Assembly (NCBI GenBank): GCA_050114795.1
Contig: JASFRS010000106.1
Coordinates: 1 to 8,154, forward strand
Source of the DNA: JASFRS01 sp050114795
Lineage (GTDB): Bacteria; Pseudomonadota; Alphaproteobacteria; Sphingomonadales; CAKZYD01
Reading direction: 5' to 3'
Length of the DNA: 8,154 bases
Shown here: one piece after another, positions 1 to 5,855 of the stretch
Position numbering within the stretch: the first letter of the stretch is position 1
Layout of the letters: the number at the start of each line of letters is the position of its first letter
Position numbers and translations under genes: made by a program
Notes under the pieces: generated by a model
What the model was told of the DNA's origin: nothing
Database searches by the model: none
What the model saw: the letters and a program-made list of their open reading frames with translations, nothing else

Positions 1-7
1 GCCTCCC

Positions 8-1540
8 TTATGTCGCATCCCCATGGCTGTGTTTACTTTGTGGTGGATAAATTGCCGACAAGGGCAGGCTGTGATTTTCGTCAACAACCACGCGGGCATG
101 ATGCCTATGAAGTTTGCGCGGTTCTGGAACACCACAGCTATGAGCAATGATGCCCACTTCTTCATGAATGCGCGCAGCATAATTTGCAACGCGGTGGCAT
201 TTGTTCATGGGGTCCAAGCCACGCTGCAAATCAGCTCTGTGAGTCGTAACGCCGGTGGGACAGCGATTTGTATTGCATTGGAGCGATTGAATGCAGCCCA
301 AAGCGAACATAAAACCACGCGCCGAATTCACTGCATCTGCCCCCATGGCCAAAGCCCAAGCAACGCCGGATGGCGTAATCATTTTGCCCGAGGCAATCAC
401 GCGAATGCGGGGACGTAGGTCATGACGGTCTAGAATATCAATGACCTGGGGGAGGGATTCTTGAATAGGCAGGCCCATGAAATCCATTAACGGCTGTGGT
501 GCAGCACCTGTGCCACCGTCCGCACTGTCTATTGTGATGAAATCGGGAGCGTATTCTTCACCTTGCTCCAATATAAGCTGACATAATTCTTCCAGCCATT
601 CAAAATCACCTATCACGGTCTTGAACCCGGTTGGTTTGCCGGTGACAGCGCGGATATGGTTGATCTGGTGCAGAAGGTCGCTGACCGAATTTATGTCTGG
701 GTGGCGATTAGGGCTAATTGAGGCGACGCCCTCTGGAATGCCGCGAATTTCAGCAATTTCCCGGGTGACTTTCTTGGCTGGTAAAATACCGCCTTTACCG
801 GGTTTGGCGCCTTGGCTGAGTTTTAGCTCAAACATGCGTACCTGGGGGTGGTTGGCGATGGTTCTTAAATGTTGCTCGCTTAACTTGCCCTCTAAATCGC
901 GCACACCATATTTTGCCGTTCCGATTTGAAAGACCAAGTCGCACCCGCCCTCCAAATGATAGGTAGATAAGCCGCCTTCGCCAGTATTTAGCCAAATACC
1001 TGCTTCCGCAGCTCCATGAGACAGTGCACGGATGGCCGGCTTCGACAAGGATCCATAGCTCATGGCGGAAATATTGAAAAAAGAATGGCATTCATAGGGC
1101 GTTTCACAATAAGGCCCGAATATGATTGGTTGAGATGGCTGCGTGTCTTCATCAAGGCAAGGAAACATGGTGTTGACGAAGAAGATCGAGCCTTCGGGTT
1201 TTAAGTCACGCGTTGATCCAAAAGCACGGGTGGTGTCGACCTTTTTTGCGGCACGATAGGCCCACCCACGTTCGGCGCGGTTAAAGGGAAGTTCTTCCCG
1301 ATCTGCGGCAAAGAAATATTGTCGGAAATATTCGCCAAGCCGTTCAAAAATATAGCGAAATCGTCCGATGACGGGGTAGTTTCTACGGATCGCATGGCTT
1401 TTTTGCGTTTTATCTATGATGTAGAGTGCAAAGAGAAAAAGCACGCCGCAGCCGACAACAAATATAAAGCCGCCCGCGGTCATGCTTAGAATAAACTCAA
1501 TGGACTGTAATGTTTCGCTGTTCAAGTCCGGCATTACCAT
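8..1540 (-). CDS. Membrane-anchored FMN/[3Fe-4S] glutamate-synthase-like protein
   Basis: This 510-residue protein corresponds to the synthase (FMN-binding) domain of the glutamate synthase large subunit. It has neither the glutaminase domain nor the C-terminal GXGXG domain, as in the stand-alone COG0069 family (for example Bacillus YerD). A hydrophobic stretch at about residues 15-43 looks like one N-terminal membrane anchor, which would leave the catalytic domain cytoplasmic. Seen motifs are SAMSYGSLS (158-166), LSQGAKPGKGG (241-251), SISPNRHPDI (274-283) and DSADGGTGAAP (338-348). Cys416, Cys422 and Cys427 are spaced C-x5-C-x4-C, the [3Fe-4S] ligand pattern of GltB. Flavin and cluster binding are therefore expected, but the ammonia source, electron donor and true product are unknown. 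Two ATGs are possible, at 1540 and 1534; a GGGG about 8 bases before the second favours 1534. The gene starts 63 bases after uvrA with no terminator seen, so it may be the distal gene of a uvrA transcript. Confidence 0.9.
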   Translation of the reverse strand: MVMPDLNSETLQSIEFILSMTAGGFIFVVGCGVLFLFALYIIDKTQKSHAIRRNYPVIGRFRYIFERLGEYFRQYFFAADREELPFNRAERGWAYRAAKKVDTTRAFGSTRDLKPEGSIFFVNTMFPCLDEDTQPSQPIIFGPYCETPYECHSFFNISAMSYGSLSKPAIRALSHGAAEAGIWLNTGEGGLSTYHLEGGCDLVFQIGTAKYGVRDLEGKLSEQHLRTIANHPQVRMFELKLSQGAKPGKGGILPAKKVTREIAEIRGIPEGVASISPNRHPDINSVSDLLHQINHIRAVTGKPTGFKTVIGDFEWLEELCQLILEQGEEYAPDFITIDSADGGTGAAPQPLMDFMGLPIQESLPQVIDILDRHDLRPRIRVIASGKMITPSGVAWALAMGADAVNSARGFMFALGCIQSLQCNTNRCPTGVTTHRADLQRGLDPMNKCHRVANYAARIHEEVGIIAHSCGVPEPRKLHRHHARVVVDENHSLPLSAIYPPQSKHSHGDAT

Positions 1541-1603
1541 ATCCCCATGTCATGGAATTAGGGCTAAGTGTAGCGAATGGAATGAAAATGCGAAGCTTAA
1601 ATC

Positions 1604-4471
1604 CTATTCCGCAGCTTCCGCGCTTTTGCGTTCTAATATGGGTTTAAGATATTGCCCAGTATAGCTGCGTTCACTGGCGGCAATATCTTCTGGTGTGCCT
1701 GTTGCGATAATCTCACCGCCCTTGTCACCGCCTTCCGGCCCCAGGTCTACAATCCAGTCCGCAGTTTTAATGACTTCCAGATTATGTTCGATCACAACAA
1801 CTGTATTGCCCTGATCCACAAGAGTGTGGAGGACTTCAAGCAGCTTTTTAACGTCTTCAAAATGCAGACCGGTAGTCGGTTCATCAAGAATATAGAGTGT
1901 TTTACCCGTAGAGCGCTTTGCCAGTTCCTTTGACAGTTTTACCCGTTGTGCTTCGCCGCCTGAAAGTGTCGTTGCTTGCTGTCCAATATGGATGTAACCC
2001 AGCCCGACCTGTTTCAGCATTGCAAGCTTGTCGCGAACGGCTGGAACAGCTTTGAAAAATTCCACGCCTTCTTCAACGGTCATATCTAAAATATCAGCGA
2101 TGGATTTGCCTTTGAATTTAATATCCAAAGTCTCTCTATTATATCGCCGTCCGGCGCAAACATCGCAGGTGACATATACATCAGGGAGGAAGTGCATCTC
2201 GATCTTGATGACACCATCCCCCTGGCAGGCCTCACAGCGTCCGCCTTTTACATTGAAGGAGAAACGACCGGGTTTGTAACCGCGTGCCTGTGCTTCAGGC
2301 AGTTGTGAAAACCACTCTCGAATGGGTGTAAAGGCCCCGGTATAAGTCGCTGGATTGGACCGTGGGGTGCGTCCGATAGGTGATTGGTCAATATCGACAA
2401 CTTTGTCCAAATGCTGGAGGCCTTGAACCTTGTCATGTTCACCGGGCACCAGCCTGGAGCCATTTAAACGGCGGGCCGTAGCAGCATAAAGCGTATCTAT
2501 GGTCAAAGTTGACTTGCCTGAGCCTGATACACCTGTGACGCAGGTAAAGGTACCAAGTGGAATTTTCGCTGACACGTTTTTCAGATTATTCGCCCGTGCG
2601 CCTTCAACGCTCAGAGACTTCCCTTTTTTGCCGGGTCGCCTTGTGGAGGGAAGTGGAACCTCCCGTGCGCCGGAAAGATATAGTCCGGTCAGGCTGTCAG
2701 GGTTGTTTATCACATCCTGGGGTGTGCCTTCGGCAACCACTGTTCCACCATGAACACCGGCGCCAGGGCCCATATCAATGACATGATCTGCTTGCCTGAT
2801 GGCGTCTTCATCATGTTCCACAACAAGGACCGTATTGCCCATGTCCCTCAGATTTTTAAGCGTTTCGAGAAGACGGTCATTGTCACGCTGATGAAGACCG
2901 ATAGAAGGCTCATCCAGCACATAAAGCACACCTGTCAGGCCCGAACCAATCTGACTTGCTAAGCGAATACGCTGGCTTTCACCTCCTGAAAGAGTTCCTG
3001 AATTTCGACTTAAATTGAGGTAATCAAGTCCGACATTGTTCAAAAACCCTAAGCGCTCGACGATTTCCTTTAAAATACGTTCAGCAATTGCAGCCTGTTT
3101 GTCGCTCAATTGTCCGCGTAATTCCGAAAACCAGTTCAGAGCATCCAACACTGACTTGGCGGCCACATCGGAAATAGTTTCAGCCCCCACCTTGACGGCC
3201 ATGGCCTCGGGTTTGAGGCGCGCACCTTCACAGGCATCGCAAGGCGCTGAAGATTGAAAACGGCCCAGTTCTTCTCTGATCCAGGCGCTTTCCGTTTCGC
3301 GGAATCTACGGCTGAGATTGTTGATAACCCCTTCAAAAGGCCGCTCGACCTCATATTTCTTTTTGCCGTCGCTGTAGACCATCTTCACCACTTCATCACC
3401 GGTGCCGTAGAGAATGATGTTCTTGGCTTTTTCGCTTAATTCTTCCCATGGCTTGGTCATGGCGAATTTGAATTTTTTCGCGAGGGCTTCAAGCGTTTGA
3501 ATATAATAAGGTGCCTGGCTTTTTGACCATGGGGCAATGGCACCGTCTTTCAAACTGCGCCGTTGATCGGGAATGACGAGATCAGCGTCAAATTCCAATT
3601 TTGACCCAAGTCCATCGCATGAAGGGCAGGCGCCATAAGGGTTGTTAAAGGAAAACAACCGCGGCTCGATCTCTTCAATGGTGAAACCGGAAACGGGGCA
3701 GGCGAATTTTTCTGAGAACATATGCCGGACTGGTTGCCCGTGCTCATCTTTGTCCTCAGCCAGTTCGACAACAGCTAGGCCGTCGGCCAAACCAAGCGCC
3801 GTTTCAAGTGAGTCAGCGAGCCGCGTTTCCAGCCCATCACGTACAACAATTCGGTCCACCACGACTGCGATTTCATGTTTGATCTTTTTGTCGAGGGCAG
3901 GCACGTCGTCGATTTCATAGAATTCGCCATCGACCTTTACACGTTGATAGCCTTGCTTTTTTAATTCCGCGAATTCCTTGCGGTACTCACCTTTTCGACC
4001 ACGAACGATGGGTGCAAGAAGATAGGCGCGCGTGCGCTCAGGTAAAGTCATGACCCGGTCAACCATCTGGCTGACCGTCTGGCTTTCGATGGGGAGACCG
4101 GTGGCTGGTGAATAAGGCACACCAACACGTGCCCAAAGGAGCCGCATATAGTCGTAAATCTCGGTGACAGTGCCCACAGTCGAACGCGGATTCCGGCTGG
4201 TTGTCTTCTGTTCAATGGAGATTGCGGGAGACAGACCCTCGATATGATCCACATCGGGCTTTTGCATCAACTCCAGAAATTGACGGGCATAGGCGGACAG
4301 GCTTTCAACATAACGACGCTGACCCTCAGCATAAATCGTGTCAAAGGCGAGGGACGATTTGCCCGAGCCCGATAGCCCAGTGATAACCACAAGCTTATCC
4401 CGAGGGATGTCCACATCAATGGATCTTAAATTATGTTCGCGTGCACCGCGAATGGAGAGGGTCGTCAACAT
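1604..4471 (-). CDS. uvrA: UvrA, excinuclease ABC subunit A
   Basis: UvrA is the damage-sensing ATPase of nucleotide excision repair. As a dimer it finds distorted DNA, loads UvrB and then leaves. The 955-residue length is normal and the gene is intact. Seen: first Walker A GLSGSGKSS (32-40), ABC signature LSGGES (494-499) and Walker B VLDEP (518-522); second Walker A GVSGSGKST (647-655), signature LSGGEA (836-841) and Walker B ILDEP (861-865). The C-terminal zinc finger is complete (Cys746, Cys749, Cys769, Cys772). The first zinc-finger region keeps Cys258, Cys282 and Cys285 but has Ser261 where E. coli has the fourth Cys; from memory this is usual in alphaproteobacteria. A Cys pair at 411 and 414 lies in CDACEG. 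The start at 4471 gives the usual N-terminus (SIRGAREHNL), though no strong Shine-Dalgarno is visible before it. A promoter with a LexA box lies about 100-140 bases upstream. Confidence 0.98.
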   Translation of the reverse strand: MLTTLSIRGAREHNLRSIDVDIPRDKLVVITGLSGSGKSSLAFDTIYAEGQRRYVESLSAYARQFLELMQKPDVDHIEGLSPAISIEQKTTSRNPRSTVGTVTEIYDYMRLLWARVGVPYSPATGLPIESQTVSQMVDRVMTLPERTRAYLLAPIVRGRKGEYRKEFAELKKQGYQRVKVDGEFYEIDDVPALDKKIKHEIAVVVDRIVVRDGLETRLADSLETALGLADGLAVVELAEDKDEHGQPVRHMFSEKFACPVSGFTIEEIEPRLFSFNNPYGACPSCDGLGSKLEFDADLVIPDQRRSLKDGAIAPWSKSQAPYYIQTLEALAKKFKFAMTKPWEELSEKAKNIILYGTGDEVVKMVYSDGKKKYEVERPFEGVINNLSRRFRETESAWIREELGRFQSSAPCDACEGARLKPEAMAVKVGAETISDVAAKSVLDALNWFSELRGQLSDKQAAIAERILKEIVERLGFLNNVGLDYLNLSRNSGTLSGGESQRIRLASQIGSGLTGVLYVLDEPSIGLHQRDNDRLLETLKNLRDMGNTVLVVEHDEDAIRQADHVIDMGPGAGVHGGTVVAEGTPQDVINNPDSLTGLYLSGAREVPLPSTRRPGKKGKSLSVEGARANNLKNVSAKIPLGTFTCVTGVSGSGKSTLTIDTLYAATARRLNGSRLVPGEHDKVQGLQHLDKVVDIDQSPIGRTPRSNPATYTGAFTPIREWFSQLPEAQARGYKPGRFSFNVKGGRCEACQGDGVIKIEMHFLPDVYVTCDVCAGRRYNRETLDIKFKGKSIADILDMTVEEGVEFFKAVPAVRDKLAMLKQVGLGYIHIGQQATTLSGGEAQRVKLSKELAKRSTGKTLYILDEPTTGLHFEDVKKLLEVLHTLVDQGNTVVVIEHNLEVIKTADWIVDLGPEGGDKGGEIIATGTPEDIAASERSYTGQYLKPILERKSAEAAE

Positions 4472-4525
4472 TGGTAAGCGTAGTCTTTCTAATGGTTCTT
4501 TCAGCCCCGCGTGGCAATCTTAGTG

Positions 4526-4551
4526 TTGAGGTGGCGCGTTAAGCCCCTCAA
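4526..4551 (-). other. Hairpin in the predicted uvrA 5' leader
   Basis: TTGAGG (4526-4531) pairs with CCTCAA (4546-4551), and GGC (4533-4535) pairs with GCC (4543-4545), leaving one bulged base (4532) and a 7-base loop. It falls close to the 5' end of the predicted uvrA transcript. No T-run follows on either strand, so it does not look like a terminator. A role in mRNA stability or translation is possible but unproven, and a 9-pair hairpin can occur by chance. Confidence 0.4.
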
Positions 4552-4566
4552 GTCAAGAGCATCGAA

Positions 4567-4595
4567 ATTATGCGTCAGGCAACATGAGACGACAA
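4567..4595 (-). promoter_or_regulatory. Predicted sigma70-type promoter of uvrA
   Basis: On the minus strand, TTGTCG (-35, at 4595-4590) is followed after exactly 17 bases by CATAAT (-10, at 4572-4567). This is a close match to the housekeeping consensus and directly abuts the LexA box. Transcription would begin near 4560, giving uvrA a leader of roughly 90 bases. The match is by eye; no start site has been mapped here. Confidence 0.7.
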
Positions 4596-4610
4596 GAACA
4601 AAATGCGAAC
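4596..4610 (-). promoter_or_regulatory. LexA (SOS) box upstream of uvrA
   Basis: The plus strand reads GAACAAAATGCGAAC, that is GAAC-N7-GAAC, which on the uvrA strand is GTTC-N7-GTTC. This is the direct-repeat LexA recognition sequence known from alphaproteobacteria, unlike the CTG-N10-CAG palindrome of enterobacteria. It adjoins the predicted -35 hexamer (4590-4595), a place where bound repressor would block RNA polymerase. uvrA is a classic LexA target, which supports the call. The box is 10 bases past the stop codon of the small gene at 4621-5139. Confidence 0.88.
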
Positions 4611-4620
4611 TTATATGTTT

Positions 4621-5139
4621 TTATTGTTCGGTCTTTATATATAGCCCATCGAACCAATCTACCCATTGCTCTTTGTCAGGATCAAATTCTTGAAAATACT
4701 GGCGAACATCACCGTTTTCCAAAGCTGTCCAGGTTCCACGAAACGGACGCATAGGGCCTTGATAATAATGGATCACGCCTTCCAGGACCATCGAACCCTT
4801 AACATCCAGGCCGCCAACAATGTCTATATTATAGCCCGGGGCGACCCAAAGTTGCCTCCATTTTTTCGTGAGCGGGTCATAAAGATTGAGGCTTGTTCCC
4901 GTACTACCTGATGCCCCCTGCCACTTTTCTATCAATGCACAGCCCGATTCGATTGAACTGATTGTATTGTTGCCAACCATTTTACCGTTGCTGCGGTCAA
5001 AAACGTCCCATTCACCGATCCAAAAATCAAAGGCTTGGAAGCCAGGATCGGATGAGCAAGGTTTGGGTCGAGTGTCGTCCTGTGCCTGTGCGCCTGCCGC
5101 CCAGAAAAGCATGATTAGAATTGTGATCAGTCTGATCAT
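4621..5139 (-). CDS. Small exported protein of unknown function (DUF1579-like)
   Basis: This 172-residue protein has a clear signal peptide (MIRLITILIMLFWAAGAQA, predicted cut after residue 19). The mature part of about 150 residues is rich in Trp and aromatic residues and carries FDFWIGEWDV (37-46), a motif I associate with DUF1579-type secreted proteins. Later segments, LYDPLTKKWRQLWV (86-99) and FRGTWTALENGDV (133-145), suggest alternating beta strands, perhaps a lipocalin-like barrel; that fold is an inference. Cys28 and Cys67 could form a disulphide in the periplasm. The frame is open to an ATG at 5169, but the start at 5139 is preferred because it puts the signal peptide at the N-terminus and has GGGGGGAG (5150-5143) just upstream. 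The gene lies between uvrA and ssb, transcribed toward uvrA. No enzymatic function can be assigned, and a role in DNA repair is unlikely for an exported protein. Confidence 0.82.
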   Translation of the reverse strand: MIRLITILIMLFWAAGAQAQDDTRPKPCSSDPGFQAFDFWIGEWDVFDRSNGKMVGNNTISSIESGCALIEKWQGASGSTGTSLNLYDPLTKKWRQLWVAPGYNIDIVGGLDVKGSMVLEGVIHYYQGPMRPFRGTWTALENGDVRQYFQEFDPDKEQWVDWFDGLYIKTEQ

Positions 5140-5169
5140 TATCTCCCCCCTCATTCTTTTTGCGCTCAT

Positions 5170-5198
5170 ATTGCATCATGGGCTGGCATGATTGGCAA
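5170..5198 (-). promoter_or_regulatory. Candidate promoter of the small exported-protein gene
   Basis: On the minus strand, TTGCCA (5198-5193) is followed after 17 bases by TGCAAT (5175-5170), four of six matches to the -10 consensus. Initiation would fall near 5163, downstream of the alternative start codon at 5169, which is a further reason to prefer the start at 5139. It overlaps the candidate ssb promoter on the other strand. The call is by eye and weak. Confidence 0.3.
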
Positions 5199-5211
5199 GA
5201 ATTGGGCTAAT
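5183..5211 (+). promoter_or_regulatory. Candidate promoter of ssb
   Basis: CTGGCA (5183-5188) and GCTAAT (5206-5211) are separated by 17 bases, and each matches four of six consensus positions. Initiation would fall near 5218, about 38 bases before the ssb start codon. No GTTC or GAAC half-site of a LexA box is present in the 5140-5255 gap. The promoter call is weak; the absence of an SOS box in this gap is directly visible. Confidence 0.3.
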
Positions 5212-5255
5212 GTGCCGCATCAACTGATTCATATGAGAAGAATGGAAGGAAGGCC

Positions 5256-5744
5256 ATGGCTGGCAGCGTCAATAAGGTTATTCTAGTGGGGAATTTGGGC
5301 GCTGACCCCGAAGTTCGTCATCTTTCCGATGGCAATCCGGTGGTCAATCTGCGTGTTGCCACGTCTGAATCCTGGAAAGATCGTAATACCGGTGAACGCC
5401 GTGATCGCACTGAATGGCATCGCGTTGTGATCTTTAATGAAAATCTCGCCAAAGTCGCTGAGAATTATCTGCGTAAAGGTGCCAAAGTCTATTTGGAAGG
5501 CCAATTGCAGACCCGCAAATGGACCGACCAAAATGGACAGGACCGTTATTCGACGGAGGTTGTTTTGCAGCGCTATAGAGGCGAGCTGCAAATGCTGGAT
5601 AGCCGTGGTGAAAACAGCGGCGGTGGCTATGGCGGGGGCGATAATGGCTTCTCGTCTGGTGGATCTTCTTCTGGTGGCGGTGACTTTGGTGGCTCCTCCT
5701 CCGGTGGATTCGGCGGCGATTTGGATGATGATGTACCGTTCTGA
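5256..5744 (+). CDS. ssb: Single-stranded DNA-binding protein SSB
   Basis: SSB coats single-stranded DNA as a tetramer during replication, recombination and repair, and recruits partner proteins through its C-terminal tip. The 162-residue length is normal. Residues 1-112 form the OB-fold, opening with the usual bacterial SSB pattern MAGSVNKVILVGNLGADPE and containing TEWHRVVIF (52-60), YLRKGAKVYLEGQLQTRKW (71-89) and YSTEVVLQ (98-105). Residues 119-154 are a Gly/Ser-rich disordered linker, and the protein ends in the acidic tip DLDDDVPF that binds partners such as exonuclease I and RecO in other bacteria. The ATG at 5256 follows a purine-rich ribosome-binding site (AAGGAAGG, 5246-5253). It is divergent from the small exported gene and followed by a strong terminator. 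Unlike the common uvrA/ssb arrangement, it does not directly face uvrA. Confidence 0.97.
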   Translation: MAGSVNKVILVGNLGADPEVRHLSDGNPVVNLRVATSESWKDRNTGERRDRTEWHRVVIFNENLAKVAENYLRKGAKVYLEGQLQTRKWTDQNGQDRYSTEVVLQRYRGELQMLDSRGENSGGGYGGGDNGFSSGGSSSGGGDFGGSSSGGFGGDLDDDVPF

Positions 5745-5789
5745 TTGAACGGCTCTGTCGAATTTTTCAGACAACTGAATTAGATTTGC

Positions 5790-5842
5790 CTTGCCGTCGC
5801 CTTATTCCTTTGTGGAATATGGGCGGCGGCAAGTTTCTTTTT
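5790..5842 (+). terminator. Intrinsic terminator after ssb
   Basis: CTTGCCGTCGCC (5790-5801) pairs over 12 positions, one of them a G-U wobble, with GGCGGCGGCAAG (5822-5833). Inside the loop a second perfect stem, TATTCC (5803-5808) with GGAATA (5814-5819), encloses a 5-base loop. The right arm is followed at once by TTTCTTTTT (5834-5842). This is a long, GC-rich hairpin plus U-run, a textbook rho-independent terminator 45 bases after the ssb stop codon. It ends one base before the GGGGAGAGG ribosome-binding site of the next gene. Confidence 0.9.
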
Positions 5843-5855
5843 GGGGAGAGGGTAA

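Noticed and set aside
1541..1603. Possible terminator between uvrA and the glutamate-synthase-like gene
   Set aside because: The repeated GCGAA/TTCGC elements are direct repeats, not inverted, and no U-run follows on the minus strand.
5140..5169. Ten-residue N-terminal extension (MSAKRMRGEI) of the small exported protein
   Set aside because: It would put a charged segment before the signal peptide, and the strong GGGGGGAG sits directly before the internal ATG at 5139.
5184..5198. Possible sigma54 promoter (TGGCATGATTGGCA) upstream of ssb
   Set aside because: The spacing between the GG and GC elements is 8 bases, not the required 10, and ssb is normally a housekeeping gene.
5600..5725. Gly/Ser-coding repetitive stretch at the 3' end of ssb
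   Set aside because: This is the normal low-complexity linker of SSB before its acidic tip, not a separate repeat element.
5283..5774. A 163-residue open frame antisense to ssb
   Set aside because: It mirrors the ssb coding sequence almost end to end, has no ribosome-binding site and shows no recognisable domain. It is best explained by codon bias and the Gly/Ser linker repeats of ssb.
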